A DNA stretch of 64,000 bases from NCBI RefSeq assembly GCF_035818615.1, contig NZ_JAYKZY010000002.1, positions 2,854,501 through 2,918,500 on the forward strand, given 5' to 3'. Every line of letters starts with the position of its first letter. Within the stretch, counting starts at the first letter, position 1. The notes under the pieces were generated by a model that saw only the letters and a program-made list of their open reading frames with translations, was not told the DNA's origin and made no database searches. This document shows positions 50,656 to 58,749 of the stretch, in pieces. This DNA comes from Sphingobium sp. CR2-8 (lineage in GTDB: Bacteria > Pseudomonadota > Alphaproteobacteria > Sphingomonadales > Sphingomonadaceae). The translations under genes and the position numbers were made by a program.

Positions 50656-50730
50656 CGTTCGGTTCGAGCTTGTCGAGAACTGTTCTCGATACGCCGTCTC
50701 GACAAGCTCGACGGCTACTCGAACCGAACG
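50656..50730. repeat. Nested inverted-repeat element
   Basis: Outer arms of 13 bases, CGTTCGGTTCGAG and its exact reverse complement, enclose a second 12-base exact pair, AGCTTGTCGAGA and TCTCGACAAGCT. Inside the left part is a third palindrome, GAGAACTGTTCTC. It lies between the telA-like and XpaC-like genes. A sphingomonad repeat of this type (TTCGAG...CTCGAA) is known from general experience. Confidence 0.8.
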
Positions 50731-50750
50731 GCTTTGGTGGAGGGTGAGGC

Positions 50751-51461
50751 ATGAGCCGATCCGACCGCGTCCTTGCCGATGCCGAAGCCGTGCTGCGCCG
50801 CCACAGCGATCGCGGGCAGAGCCTCTCGTCCCGCGCACGGCAGCGGCGCAATGCAGGGCTGATCCGCAAGGTCAAATATGCCTTCTGGGCGGTGCTGGCG
50901 ATCTTGCTCGCCAGCGCCGTCGCCGGGTTCGTCCTGCCGCTGGGCACCACCGGGGTCATGATCGCCTTGGGCGTGATGATCGCCGCGCTGCTGCTGATCG
51001 CGGTCACACCGACGGAAAGCCGGGTGAAGACCGAAGCGCTGGCCGCGACCGACCTCGCCGCCCTGCCGCTCAAGACAGAGATCTGGCTGGAAAACCAGCG
51101 CAAGGCGCTCCCTGCCCCCGCCGTGACGCTGGTCGACAGCATCGGCGTCAAGCTGGAGATACTGGCCCCGCAACTGGAGCGGCTGGGCGAGCAGGATCCG
51201 GCCGCACAGGATATTCGCCGCCTGCTGGCCGATCACCTGCCCGAACTCGTCACCGGCTATCAGTCGATTCCCGAACCGCTGCGGCGCGAGGCGCGCAATG
51301 GCCGGGTGCCCGAAAAGCAACTGGTCGACGGCCTGTCGGTGATCGACGCCGAAATCGGGCGGATGAGCGAAAATCTCGCCAGCGGCGACCTGGACAAGCT
51401 GGCGACGCAGAACCGCTTTCTCGAACTCAAATATCAGGAAGCCAAGGAACTCGGCCATTAA
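50751..51461 (+). CDS. XpaC-like membrane protein
   Basis: A 236-residue protein with two adjacent hydrophobic helices (about 42-62 and 67-87) and a soluble helical C-terminal region ending in FLELKYQEAKELGH. Position directly behind a TelA-family gene, size and layout fit the XpaC-type proteins (5-bromo-4-chloroindolyl-phosphate hydrolysis family) usually paired with TelA. The start is well supported by GGAGGGTGAGGC just upstream. Function unknown. Confidence 0.65.
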   Translation: MSRSDRVLADAEAVLRRHSDRGQSLSSRARQRRNAGLIRKVKYAFWAVLAILLASAVAGFVLPLGTTGVMIALGVMIAALLLIAVTPTESRVKTEALAATDLAALPLKTEIWLENQRKALPAPAVTLVDSIGVKLEILAPQLERLGEQDPAAQDIRRLLADHLPELVTGYQSIPEPLRREARNGRVPEKQLVDGLSVIDAEIGRMSENLASGDLDKLATQNRFLELKYQEAKELGH

Positions 51462-51479
51462 CGCCGTCTCTTCCCCGGC

Positions 51480-51632
51480 ATGATCCATCTCACACTGATC
51501 ATCGTGGATTTCCTGACCGGCCTGCTGGCGGCGGGGGCGTGGGCGCTGGCCTCGGCTGGCGGCGCGATCGCGGCGGTGGTGGGCGGCGGCGTGCTGGGCC
51601 TGTCGCTCTTTCGCCGATGGCGGCGGAAATAG
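51480..51632 (+). CDS. Tiny membrane protein (50 residues)
   Basis: A frame reading MIHLTLIIVDFLTGLLAAGA, then a Gly/Ala-rich hydrophobic helix and a basic end (LFRRWRRK). It would be a single or double membrane helix with a positive tail. It begins 18 bases after the XpaC-like gene. The evidence is the composition and position only. Confidence 0.45.
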   Translation: MIHLTLIIVDFLTGLLAAGAWALASAGGAIAAVVGGGVLGLSLFRRWRRK

Positions 51633-51737
51633 CGGCGCAATCCTACGACATTTCAACGTCGCGCGGCCTTTTCCGATCTCGAATCCCTATGTCCTGACGG
51701 ATAGATAGAGCGCCTCCCCCCATGGAGCGCATGCATC

Positions 51738-51950
51738 ATGTCCGATTGGCACCCCCGGCCCGCCGCGCAGATCGGCCTGCGGTTGATCGGCGTCGCGCTG
51801 ATCGCCAGCCTGGAGCCGCAGGGGCTGTGGCTGCGCGCGATCGCCCGGCACTATGGTGACGGCACGCCGACACAGCTCTTATTCGCCGCCAGTTGCTTCG
51901 TCAGCGCCAGCCTGGGCGTCATATTGCTGATGCTGGGACCGGACCTGTGA
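51738..51950 (+). CDS. Small two-helix membrane protein (70 residues)
   Basis: A 70-residue protein with hydrophobic segments at about 12-30 and 46-68. Typical small inner-membrane composition, no family recognised. It has an ATG with no strong ribosome site. It may be transcribed with the TelA cluster. Confidence 0.5.
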   Translation: MSDWHPRPAAQIGLRLIGVALIASLEPQGLWLRAIARHYGDGTPTQLLFAASCFVSASLGVILLMLGPDL

Positions 51951-52022
51951 AACCGGTGGCCCTCGCCCGCCGATGGCATGACGTCGACGCGCGGGCCGAC
52001 ATGAGGGTGTCGGAAAAATGGC

Positions 52023-52068
52023 CCCGGACGGCTGATGACGCGTGCAGTTCGCCACCGAGCCGTCCGGG
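52023..52068. other. Intergenic hairpin (11-bp stem)
   Basis: CCCGGACGGCT and its exact reverse complement AGCCGTCCGGG enclose a 24-base loop. No T-run follows. It lies in the gap after the small membrane ORFs. Confidence 0.5.
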
Positions 52069-52100
52069 ATCGCAACGTCGTCCGACTTTGGAGAGGGTAT

Positions 52101-52112
52101 GACAACGTTGTC
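52101..52112. promoter_or_regulatory. LacI-type palindrome GACAACGTTGTC
   Basis: A perfect 12-bp palindrome centred on CG, the form expected of LacI-family operators. It overlaps a short reading start (ATGACAACG) and no transcription unit reads away from it inside the window. Possibly a relict control site. Confidence 0.4.
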
Positions 52113-52166
52113 CCGCATCCCTACTTGATTCGGCTGATCGGCGCAACAGACTATGCGCGGCACCTA

Positions 52167-52208
52167 CGCGAGGGGCGCGGCCATCTGTAGACGGCCGCGC
52201 CCCTCGCG
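52167..52208. terminator. Strong hairpin after the lactonase gene
   Basis: CGCGAGGGGCGCGGCC and its exact reverse complement form a 16-bp stem with a 10-base loop. It sits about 20 bases beyond the SMP-30 stop. No T-run follows in either direction, so it may act as an mRNA 3' stabiliser or Rho-coupled end. Confidence 0.6.
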
Positions 52209-52226
52209 ATGTCTTAAAATGCAGGC

Positions 52227-53099
52227 TCAGCCCGCGTAGAGGTTCGTCGGCAAGCCCCGCACCCCGCTCTCGACTTCGAAGAAGCCGCCGTCATAGGGCG
52301 TCGGATCGTCGAGGCCCACGGTCGCGCTGCTGACGAACATACGATCGAGGTTGGGCCCGGCGAAGGTGATGTTCGTCACCTGCCGGGCGGGCAAGGCGAT
52401 GGCGCGATCCAGGTCGCCGTCGGGCGTGAAGCGGCTGATCCGGCTGCCGCCCCAATGGGCGACCCAGATATGCCCTTCCGCATCCACGGTCATGCCATCG
52501 GGATAGCCATCCTCTTGCGCGAAGCGGATGAACGGTTCGCGGTCGGTCGCGCCGTCGTCGGTGCGGCGAAAGCGGTACATCTGCTGCTTGGCGGTATCGC
52601 TATGGTAGAGCCACTGGCCGCATGGCGAAAAGGCCGGGCCGTTGGGGACGCGATAGTCGCTGTCGATCACCCGCCAACTGCGGTCCGGCGCCAGACGGTA
52701 GAGCGCGCCACGATCATGCTCTTCGCTCATGTCCATGGTGCCGCACCAGATATGGCCGTGCGCATCCGCCTTGCCATCGTTCATCCGATTGCCGGGGAAA
52801 TGCGGTTCCGGGTCGGCGAACGGCGTGATGGTCAGCGGATCGAGGCTGACATCGGCAAAGCCGCTCTGGAAGCCGCCGATGAAGCCGCCCGCCTCCCGCT
52901 CCGCCACCCAGCCCAGCGGCTCGGGCATCGCCCAGCGATCGACCGCGCCGCTGTCCAGCGCCCCATCCTGCAAAGAAAGCCGATTGAGCGCCGGGGCGAG
53001 GATATCGACCCAATAGACCGCATTGTCGCGCGCGGACCAGAGCGTGCCTTCGCCCAGACTGTCCGCGACGCCGCGTTCGATCAAACGCCATTCAGCCAT
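52227..53099 (-). CDS. SMP-30/gluconolactonase family lactonase, probable L-arabinolactonase
   Basis: A 290-residue six-bladed propeller enzyme. Metal-site segments are visible: LGEGTLWSARD, FPGNRMNDGKADAHGHIWCG, RVPNGPAFSPCG and YPDGMTVDAEGHIWVA. In the oxidative arabinose pathway such an enzyme opens L-arabino-1,4-lactone to L-arabinonate. Placement beside the arabinan locus supports this; gluconolactonase is the alternative. The ATG overlaps the stop of galM by one base (TGATG), so both are made together. Confidence 0.85.
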   Translation of the reverse strand: MAEWRLIERGVADSLGEGTLWSARDNAVYWVDILAPALNRLSLQDGALDSGAVDRWAMPEPLGWVAEREAGGFIGGFQSGFADVSLDPLTITPFADPEPHFPGNRMNDGKADAHGHIWCGTMDMSEEHDRGALYRLAPDRSWRVIDSDYRVPNGPAFSPCGQWLYHSDTAKQQMYRFRRTDDGATDREPFIRFAQEDGYPDGMTVDAEGHIWVAHWGGSRISRFTPDGDLDRAIALPARQVTNITFAGPNLDRMFVSSATVGLDDPTPYDGGFFEVESGVRGLPTNLYAG

Positions 53100-54259
53100 C
53101 AGCGCGCCACCGACAGGCGATAGACCATCTCATGATGATAGGGCTTGCCCGGATCGACGCGCGCCGACACGAAAGCAGGCTTGTTGGGCGCATCCGGGAA
53201 TTTCTGCGGCTCCAGCGCGATGCCGTCGCCCATGCGATAGACATGGCTCTGCTTGCCGATGAAGGTGCCGTCCAGGAAATTGCCGGTGTAGAATTGCACG
53301 CCCGGTTCGGTCGTCAGCACTTCCAGAACGCGACCCGACACCGGGTCTTCCAGCCGCGCGGCCAGTGCCGGCGTCTTGGTCAGGCCCTTGTCCAGCGCCC
53401 AATTATGGTCGTAGCCGCGTCCGGCGATGATCTGCGGATCGCGTCCGTCGCGCAATCCATCGGCCACGCGACGGGGCTTGCGGAAATCGAAGACGCCGCC
53501 TTCGACGGGCTTTAGCTCGCCGGTCGGGATCAGGTTCGCGTCGACCGGCGTATAGGCCTTGGCCGGAATCGTGAGCATATGGCCCATCGCGCCATCAGGC
53601 GATCCTTCACCCTGAAGGTTGAAGATGGCGTGATTGGTCATGTTGACGATGGTCGGCTTGTCGGTCTTCGCATCGAACGCGATGCCCAGGTTGCCGCTTT
53701 CGTCCAGCGTGTAAGTGACGGTCACGTCCAGCTTGCCGGGATAGCCCGAATCGCCGTCCGGGCTGGTCAGGGCCAGCACCAGGCTGGCCTTGGGACCACT
53801 CTTCAACGACACGACCTTCCACACCTGCTTGTCGAAGCCCTTGCCCCCGCCATGGAGCGAATTGACCTTGTCATTGAGGGGCAGCTTATAGGCCTTGCCG
53901 TCGATGCTGAATTGGCCACCGCCGATGCGGTTGGCGTAGCGGCCCACGGTCACGCCGAAATAATTGGGGAAATCGACATAGCCCTTAAGGTCGTCATAGC
54001 CCAGCAGCACGTCGGCGATTTGGCCATCCTTGCCGGGGCCGGACAGCGATTGGAGCGTCGCGCCATAGGTCAGGATCTTGGCCGACACGCCCGCGCCATT
54101 TTTCAACGTGATCGCCTCTATCGCCACACCGTGGGCGGTGCCGGCGGGCGCACGGCTGGCGTCCGCCGCCATCGCCGTTCCGCTTGCTAGCATGACCGCC
54201 AGCGCATACAGACCGACAGCAGGTGACAACGCTGTTTTCAAATTGACGACCTTTGGCAT
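53099..54259 (-). CDS. Secreted aldose 1-epimerase (GalM family)
   Basis: A 386-residue mutarotase with a Sec signal peptide (start at 54259, MPKVVNLKTALS; cleavage near MAMAAD). Catalytic-type residues are present: the His of TNHAIFNLQGEG, the GYDHNW segment, and the Glu of LEPQKFPDAPN. It interconverts the anomers of an aldose, here most likely L-arabinose in the periplasm, before uptake. It heads a leftward two-gene unit with the lactonase gene and diverges from the sugar transporter gene; an operator-like site lies between them. Confidence 0.9.
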   Translation of the reverse strand: MPKVVNLKTALSPAVGLYALAVMLASGTAMAADASRAPAGTAHGVAIEAITLKNGAGVSAKILTYGATLQSLSGPGKDGQIADVLLGYDDLKGYVDFPNYFGVTVGRYANRIGGGQFSIDGKAYKLPLNDKVNSLHGGGKGFDKQVWKVVSLKSGPKASLVLALTSPDGDSGYPGKLDVTVTYTLDESGNLGIAFDAKTDKPTIVNMTNHAIFNLQGEGSPDGAMGHMLTIPAKAYTPVDANLIPTGELKPVEGGVFDFRKPRRVADGLRDGRDPQIIAGRGYDHNWALDKGLTKTPALAARLEDPVSGRVLEVLTTEPGVQFYTGNFLDGTFIGKQSHVYRMGDGIALEPQKFPDAPNKPAFVSARVDPGKPYHHEMVYRLSVAR

Positions 54260-54304
54260 GGACTTCCTCCCAGATACGCCCATTGACGGGCGGTTAAGGG
54301 GGAT

Positions 54305-54317
54305 ATACTCCGACAAA
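54305..54317. promoter_or_regulatory. Candidate arabinose-regulon operator, site 1
   Basis: ATACTCCGACAAA matches TTAGTCCGACTAA at 10 of 13 positions. It lies in the region shared by the divergent galM and sugar transporter genes. Confidence 0.55.
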
Positions 54318-54379
54318 ATGAGCGTGCGCAACCCTAGATCGGCTGCCCATGCTGCTGGAACTGCAGTGGAGAAGGATGA

Positions 54380-55687
54380 ATGGCAGGACCGATCACATCA
54401 GGCGCGGGCGTGACCGCGGCGCACAATCCCGGTACGCGCTACGGCCCTGCGCTTGCGCTGCTGGCCAGCCTCTTCTTCATGTGGGGCTTCATCACGGTCA
54501 TCAACAATACGCTGCTGCCGCATCTGCGCAGCGTGTTCGAACTGACCTACACCCAGACGACGCTGATCGAATCGGTGTGGTTCATCGCCTATTTCGTGGC
54601 GTCGATACCCTCGGCCAAGCTGATCGAGCGGGTCGGATACCAGAAATCGCTGGTCGTTGGCCTGCTGATCATGGCGGCGGGTGCGCTGGGCATGACGGTC
54701 GCGGCGTCGATCCCCTCCTATGGCGTGACGCTGGTCATGCTGTTCGTGATCGCCAGCGGCATCACCCTGCTCCAGGTTGCGGCCAACCCCTATGTCGCGA
54801 TCGTCGGCAAGCCCGAAACCGCATCCTCGCGCCTCAATCTGGTGCAGGCGATGAATTCGGCCGGCACGATGCTGGCGCCCCTGTTCGGCGCCTATCTGAT
54901 CCTGGGCCGATCAAAGGGTGGCACGGCGCAGGGCGACGTCGTCCTGACCCAGGCCGAACGGCTCGCCGACGCCCAGTCGGTGATCCTGCCCTATGTGCTG
55001 GTCGCTGGCGTGCTGGTCGTGCTGGCCTTCGTCATCGCCCGCTTCCCGTTGCCCGCCATGGGCAATGCGACGCAGCGCCACAACAAGGAAGAGCGCAAGA
55101 AGCATTCGCTCTGGAACCACCGCAACCTGGTTTTCGGCATTCCGGCGATATTCATCTATCTGATCGCGGAAATCGGCGTCGCCAACCTGTTCGTGAACTT
55201 CGTCAGCCAACCCGACATCGCCAACCTGACCCATGAACAGGCCGGTCGCTACCTGACCTTCCTGTGGGGCGGCATGATGATCGGCCGGTTCGCGGGTTCC
55301 GCGATCATGCAGAAGTTCGACGCGGGTCATGTCCTTGCCGCCTTCTCGATCGGTGCGTTCATCGTCATGCTGGTCACGGTCTTCACCACCGGCCCCGTCG
55401 CCATGTGGGCGCTGATCCTGGTCGGCCTGTTCCACTCGATCATGTTCCCCACCATCTTCACGCTAGGCATCAAGGGCCTTGGCCCGTTGACCGAGGAAGG
55501 ATCGGGCCTGCTCATCATGGCGATCGCCGGTGGCGCGCTGGTGGTCGTGCAGGGCTGGCTGGCGGACCATTATGGCCTCCAGACCAGCTTCCTGCTGACT
55601 GCGGCCTGCGAACTCTACATCCTGTTCTACGCGCTGTGGGGGTCGAAGACGACCAACAGCCTGCCGGACCAGCAGGTCGCCGAATAG
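54380..55687 (+). CDS. FucP-type sugar MFS transporter
   Basis: A 435-residue, 12-helix major-facilitator protein of the FucP (sugar:H+ symport) family. Family segments are FFMWGFITVINNTLLPHLR, WFIAYFVASIPSAKLIERVGY (quoted in overlapping parts) and the late FTLGIKGLGPLTEEGSGLLI. In this locus its likely substrate is L-arabinose. The ATG has a good ribosome site (GGAGAAGGATGA). It ends shortly before a strong terminator. Confidence 0.9.
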   Translation: MAGPITSGAGVTAAHNPGTRYGPALALLASLFFMWGFITVINNTLLPHLRSVFELTYTQTTLIESVWFIAYFVASIPSAKLIERVGYQKSLVVGLLIMAAGALGMTVAASIPSYGVTLVMLFVIASGITLLQVAANPYVAIVGKPETASSRLNLVQAMNSAGTMLAPLFGAYLILGRSKGGTAQGDVVLTQAERLADAQSVILPYVLVAGVLVVLAFVIARFPLPAMGNATQRHNKEERKKHSLWNHRNLVFGIPAIFIYLIAEIGVANLFVNFVSQPDIANLTHEQAGRYLTFLWGGMMIGRFAGSAIMQKFDAGHVLAAFSIGAFIVMLVTVFTTGPVAMWALILVGLFHSIMFPTIFTLGIKGLGPLTEEGSGLLIMAIAGGALVVVQGWLADHYGLQTSFLLTAACELYILFYALWGSKTTNSLPDQQVAE

Positions 55688-55713
55688 AGCCGAGGGCAAG
55701 CATTCCGGAACAG

Positions 55714-55755
55714 AAAAAGGCCGGAGCGGGATGTCCGCTCCGGCCTTTTATTTTT
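55714..55755 (+). terminator. Rho-independent terminator of the sugar transporter gene
   Basis: AAAAGGCCGGAGCGG pairs with CCGCTCCGGCCTTTT, then ATTTTT follows on the plus strand. The same stem could serve leftward transcripts. Confidence 0.9.
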
Positions 55756-55760
55756 CCGTG

Positions 55761-55822
55761 CCCCGGCGAAGGCCAAGGTCCAGATCGAATGTCGCAACTG
55801 GACCCCTGCCTGCGCCGGGGAA
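55761..55822. repeat. REP-like intergenic palindrome, copy 2
   Basis: The left arm CCCCGGCGAAGGCCAAGGTC matches the left arm of the element at 22627-22694 except for two bases; the right arm is more diverged. It lies between the transporter terminator and the end of the GntR gene. Confidence 0.75.
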
Positions 55823-55831
55823 CAGAGCCGA

Positions 55832-56596
55832 TCACGTCCCCATCGCGCTCGCCGTATCCTCCAGCGCCAGGTCGACCAGCACGCCCATCGCTTCGGCGGC
55901 GGCCGCCGGATCGCCCGCCGCGATCGCATCATAGACGCGGACATGGTCGGGGATCGGGTTGCGCGGCAGCGCGCGGGCGCGCTGCTTATACTGCGTCGTC
56001 CAGTTGACCGCCGCGCCGATGCTGGCGGTCAGCACCAGCAGCGCGTCGTTGCGGGTCGCGTGCAATATCGCATTGTGAAAATCCCTGTCAGCCGCCCGCC
56101 CCGCCTCGGTCGCCAGCGTATGGCGGCGCATCGCGGCGAGCGCGTCCTTCATGATCCGCAGATCCTCCTTGTCGCGCCGCTGCGCCGCCAGCCGCGCGGC
56201 GGCGGGTTCCACGATGGCGCGCAGTTCGAACAGGTCGCGCACGAACTGGATGTCCGGCTCCCCGGCAAAGGCCCAGGCCAGCACTTCAGGGTCGAGCAGG
56301 TTCCAGCGATTGCGCGGCAACACGCGGGTGCCCGCCTTGGGCCTGCTTTCGACCAGGCCCTTGGCGGTCAGCACCTGGATCGCCTCGCGATAGGCGCTGC
56401 GCGACACCTCCAATTCTTCGGCGAAGGCGACTTCGCCCGACAGGGTGTCGCCCGGCTGATATTGGCCGGACAAGATGGCCGTGCCCAATTTATGCGCGAT
56501 CGCCCCGTGCAGCCGCCGCCCCGGGCCCCGCACCGCCTTGGCCCCGCCGCCATTTTCCGTCTCTTGCCCATGTAAAGACGGATTTTCCTTTGCCAT
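55832..56596 (-). CDS. FadR-subfamily GntR regulator of the arabinan locus
   Basis: A 254-residue regulator, started at 56596 (MAKENPSLHGQ) with GAGAGGA upstream. The GntR winged helix covers about residues 30-95 (FAEELEVSRSAYREAIQVLT, then GLVESRPKAGTRVLPR). The helical FCD ligand-binding domain covers about 110-250 (FVRDLFELRAIVEPAAARLA; DRDFHNAILHATRND). It diverges from the araD1-like operon. Sites with a GTCNGAC core in front of the units of this locus are its likely targets, so a sugar-acid or arabinose-derived inducer is expected. This link is inferred. Confidence 0.88.
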   Translation of the reverse strand: MAKENPSLHGQETENGGGAKAVRGPGRRLHGAIAHKLGTAILSGQYQPGDTLSGEVAFAEELEVSRSAYREAIQVLTAKGLVESRPKAGTRVLPRNRWNLLDPEVLAWAFAGEPDIQFVRDLFELRAIVEPAAARLAAQRRDKEDLRIMKDALAAMRRHTLATEAGRAADRDFHNAILHATRNDALLVLTASIGAAVNWTTQYKQRARALPRNPIPDHVRVYDAIAAGDPAAAAEAMGVLVDLALEDTASAMGT

Positions 56597-56674
56597 TTCC
56601 GTTCCTCTCGCCTTCCCCCAATGAGGCATATCCGTCCCTATAATACAAGCATTGCCATTACCATCATCCTGTAA

Positions 56675-56687
56675 TATGTCGGAGTAA
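56675..56687. promoter_or_regulatory. Candidate arabinose-regulon operator, site 2
   Basis: TATGTCGGAGTAA matches the reverse form TTAGTCGGACTAA at 10 of 13 positions. It lies between the divergent GntR and araD1-like genes, allowing control of both. Confidence 0.6.
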
Positions 56688-56799
56688 TTATCAGATTCAT
56701 CGCCACCGCCTCGCCCCATCGGGCGAAACAGGCGCGTGGCGAAACGCTTGTGGCATTTGAATTGAGCGCCGTTTCCAGGCGCGCGGGAGGAGAGTTTTC

Positions 56800-57792
56800 A
56801 TGACATTGCGCCTGTTGCAGCACCGTTCGGACAATGGCCAGCGGTCGGTCATCGCCGCACAGGGCGATGCGGCCTATATCGTGCCGGGCTTCACCACCAT
56901 TCGCGCCCTGGCGCTGCACGCGATCGCGCAGAAGATCAGCCTTGCCGCCGCGGTCGACGCCGCCGGCCAGGGCGACGCGATCGACATCGCCGCCGAATTC
57001 GAAGCGGGCCGCCTGCTCGCGCCCATCGACCATGAAGACGGCGCGCATATCCAGTTGACCGGCACCGGCCTGACGCATCTCGGCTCGGCCGAAGGGCGCG
57101 ACAAGATGCACCGCGAAGCCGCCGCCGTCGAAAAGCAGACGGATTCGATGCGCATGTTCCTGGAAGGCCTGGAGGGCGGCAAGCCCGCCGCTGGCGCAGT
57201 CGGCCAGCAGCCCGAATGGTTCTACAAGGGCGACGGTTCGCAGTTGGTCGGCCCGACCGACCCGCTGACCATGCCCGCCTTCGCCAAGGATGGTGGCGAG
57301 GAGCCTGAACTCGCCGGCATCTATATCATCGGCGAAGACGGCACCCCCTATCGCATCGGGCTGGCGCTCGCCAACGAGTTCAGCGACCATGTGACCGAGC
57401 GGCACAATTATCTGTGGCTCGCCCATAGCAAGCTGCGTCAGGCCGCGCTTGGCCCGGAACTGCTGGTCGGCACCCCGCCCGAGCATATCGAAGGGTCCAG
57501 CCGCATCGTCCGCAACGGCGAAGTCCTCTGGGAAAAGCCGTTCCTGTCGGGCGAAGGCAATATGTCGCACAGCTTCGCGAACCTGGAACATCATCATTTC
57601 AAATATGATCTGTTCCGCCGCGCGGGCGACGTCCACGTTCATTTCTTCGGCACCGCGACCTTGTCGTTCAGCGACGGCATCGTGCCGGAAGAAGGCGACG
57701 TGTTCGAAATCATCGCGGCGCCCTTCACCCTGCCGGTGCGCAACGCCTTGAAGCGCGCCGATCCCGTTCAGGTCGCCGTCAAGCAACTCTGA
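56800..57792 (+). CDS. AraD1/GguC-type FAH-family protein
   Basis: A 330-residue protein of the fumarylacetoacetate hydrolase-like superfamily. The family core is present: PEWFYKGDGSQLVGPTD in the middle and ANEFSDHVTERHNYLWLAHS, VHFFGTATLSFSDGI and EGDVFEII further on. Relatives called AraD1 or GguC occur in arabinose gene clusters and are proposed to process 2-keto-3-deoxy-L-arabinonate. It is first in an operon with L-arabinose dehydrogenase and the secreted arabinosidases. The exact reaction is not settled from sequence. Confidence 0.82.
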   Translation: MTLRLLQHRSDNGQRSVIAAQGDAAYIVPGFTTIRALALHAIAQKISLAAAVDAAGQGDAIDIAAEFEAGRLLAPIDHEDGAHIQLTGTGLTHLGSAEGRDKMHREAAAVEKQTDSMRMFLEGLEGGKPAAGAVGQQPEWFYKGDGSQLVGPTDPLTMPAFAKDGGEEPELAGIYIIGEDGTPYRIGLALANEFSDHVTERHNYLWLAHSKLRQAALGPELLVGTPPEHIEGSSRIVRNGEVLWEKPFLSGEGNMSHSFANLEHHHFKYDLFRRAGDVHVHFFGTATLSFSDGIVPEEGDVFEIIAAPFTLPVRNALKRADPVQVAVKQL

Positions 57793-57802
57793 ACGCTTCG
57801 AC

Positions 57803-58729
57803 ATGGACCCGATCCGCATCGCGATCGTGGGCATAGGCAAGATCGCGCGCGATCAGCATGTGCCTGCGATTCTGGGCAACAACGCTTTCAGCCTGGCGGC
57901 CACCGTCAGCCCGCATGATGCTGGGCTGGACGGCGTGCCGCATCATGCCAGCCTGGACGATCTGCTCGCCCAGGGACCGGCGGTGGACGCCATCGCGCTC
58001 TGCACCCCGCCGCAGGTCCGTTATGACCTGGCGGCGCAGGCGCTGAAGAAGGGCATCCACCTCTTCCTGGAAAAGCCGCCCGGCGCGACGTTGGCGGAAG
58101 TGGAAGCGCTCAAAAGCCAGGCCGACAAGGTCGGCGTCAGCCTGTTCGCCGCCTGGCACAGCCGCTTTGCCGCCGGGGTCGCTCCGGCGCGCGCATGGCT
58201 GGCCGAACGCAGGATCGAAAAGGTCTCGATCGTCTGGCGCGAAGACGTGCGCGTCTGGCATCCGGGCCAGGCGTGGATCTGGCAGCCCGGCGGGTTGGGC
58301 GTGTTCGATCCTGGCATCAACGCGCTGTCGATCGTCACTCATATATTGCCGCGCCCCTTCTTCCTGAAGGACGCGACTCTGGTGCTGCCGGAAAACCGCG
58401 CCGCGCCCATCGCCGCCGACATGATGTTCCGCGATACGGCAGGCGCGCCGATCCACATGGATCTCGACTGGCGCCAGACCGGCCCGCAAAGCTGGGACAT
58501 AGTGGTCGAAACCGATGCGGGGACGCTCAAGCTCGCTCATGGCGGCGCGGTGCTGACCCTGCCCAGCGGCACCGAACATGGCGAGGATGTCGAATATGCG
58601 GGCCTCTATGCCCGCTTCGCCACGCTGATCCGGGGCGGGCGGTCGGATGTCGACACCAGCCCGCTGCGGCTGGTGGCCGACGCCTTCCTGCGCGGTCGCC
58701 GCGAAACTACGCAAGCATTTCACGACTAA
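57803..58729 (+). CDS. L-arabinose 1-dehydrogenase (Gfo/Idh/MocA family)
   Basis: A 308-residue NAD(P)-dependent enzyme. The Rossmann motif VGIGKIARDQHVPAI begins at residue 9, with the substrate-site EKPPGATLAEVE at about residue 92. WREDVRVWHPGQAWIWQPGG and GVFDPGINALSIVTHILPR are close to the Azospirillum L-arabinose 1-dehydrogenase pattern as I recall it. It oxidises L-arabinose to L-arabinonolactone, the substrate of the SMP-30 lactonase; D-galactose is a possible second substrate. It starts 11 bases after the AraD1-like gene. Confidence 0.9.
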   Translation: MDPIRIAIVGIGKIARDQHVPAILGNNAFSLAATVSPHDAGLDGVPHHASLDDLLAQGPAVDAIALCTPPQVRYDLAAQALKKGIHLFLEKPPGATLAEVEALKSQADKVGVSLFAAWHSRFAAGVAPARAWLAERRIEKVSIVWREDVRVWHPGQAWIWQPGGLGVFDPGINALSIVTHILPRPFFLKDATLVLPENRAAPIAADMMFRDTAGAPIHMDLDWRQTGPQSWDIVVETDAGTLKLAHGGAVLTLPSGTEHGEDVEYAGLYARFATLIRGGRSDVDTSPLRLVADAFLRGRRETTQAFHD

Positions 58730-58749
58730 TTCCAACGGGAGAGGACAAG

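Noticed and set aside
58195..58749. N-terminal extension of the GH51 frame
   Set aside because: It overlaps the L-arabinose dehydrogenase gene, and a clear signal peptide starts at 58750.
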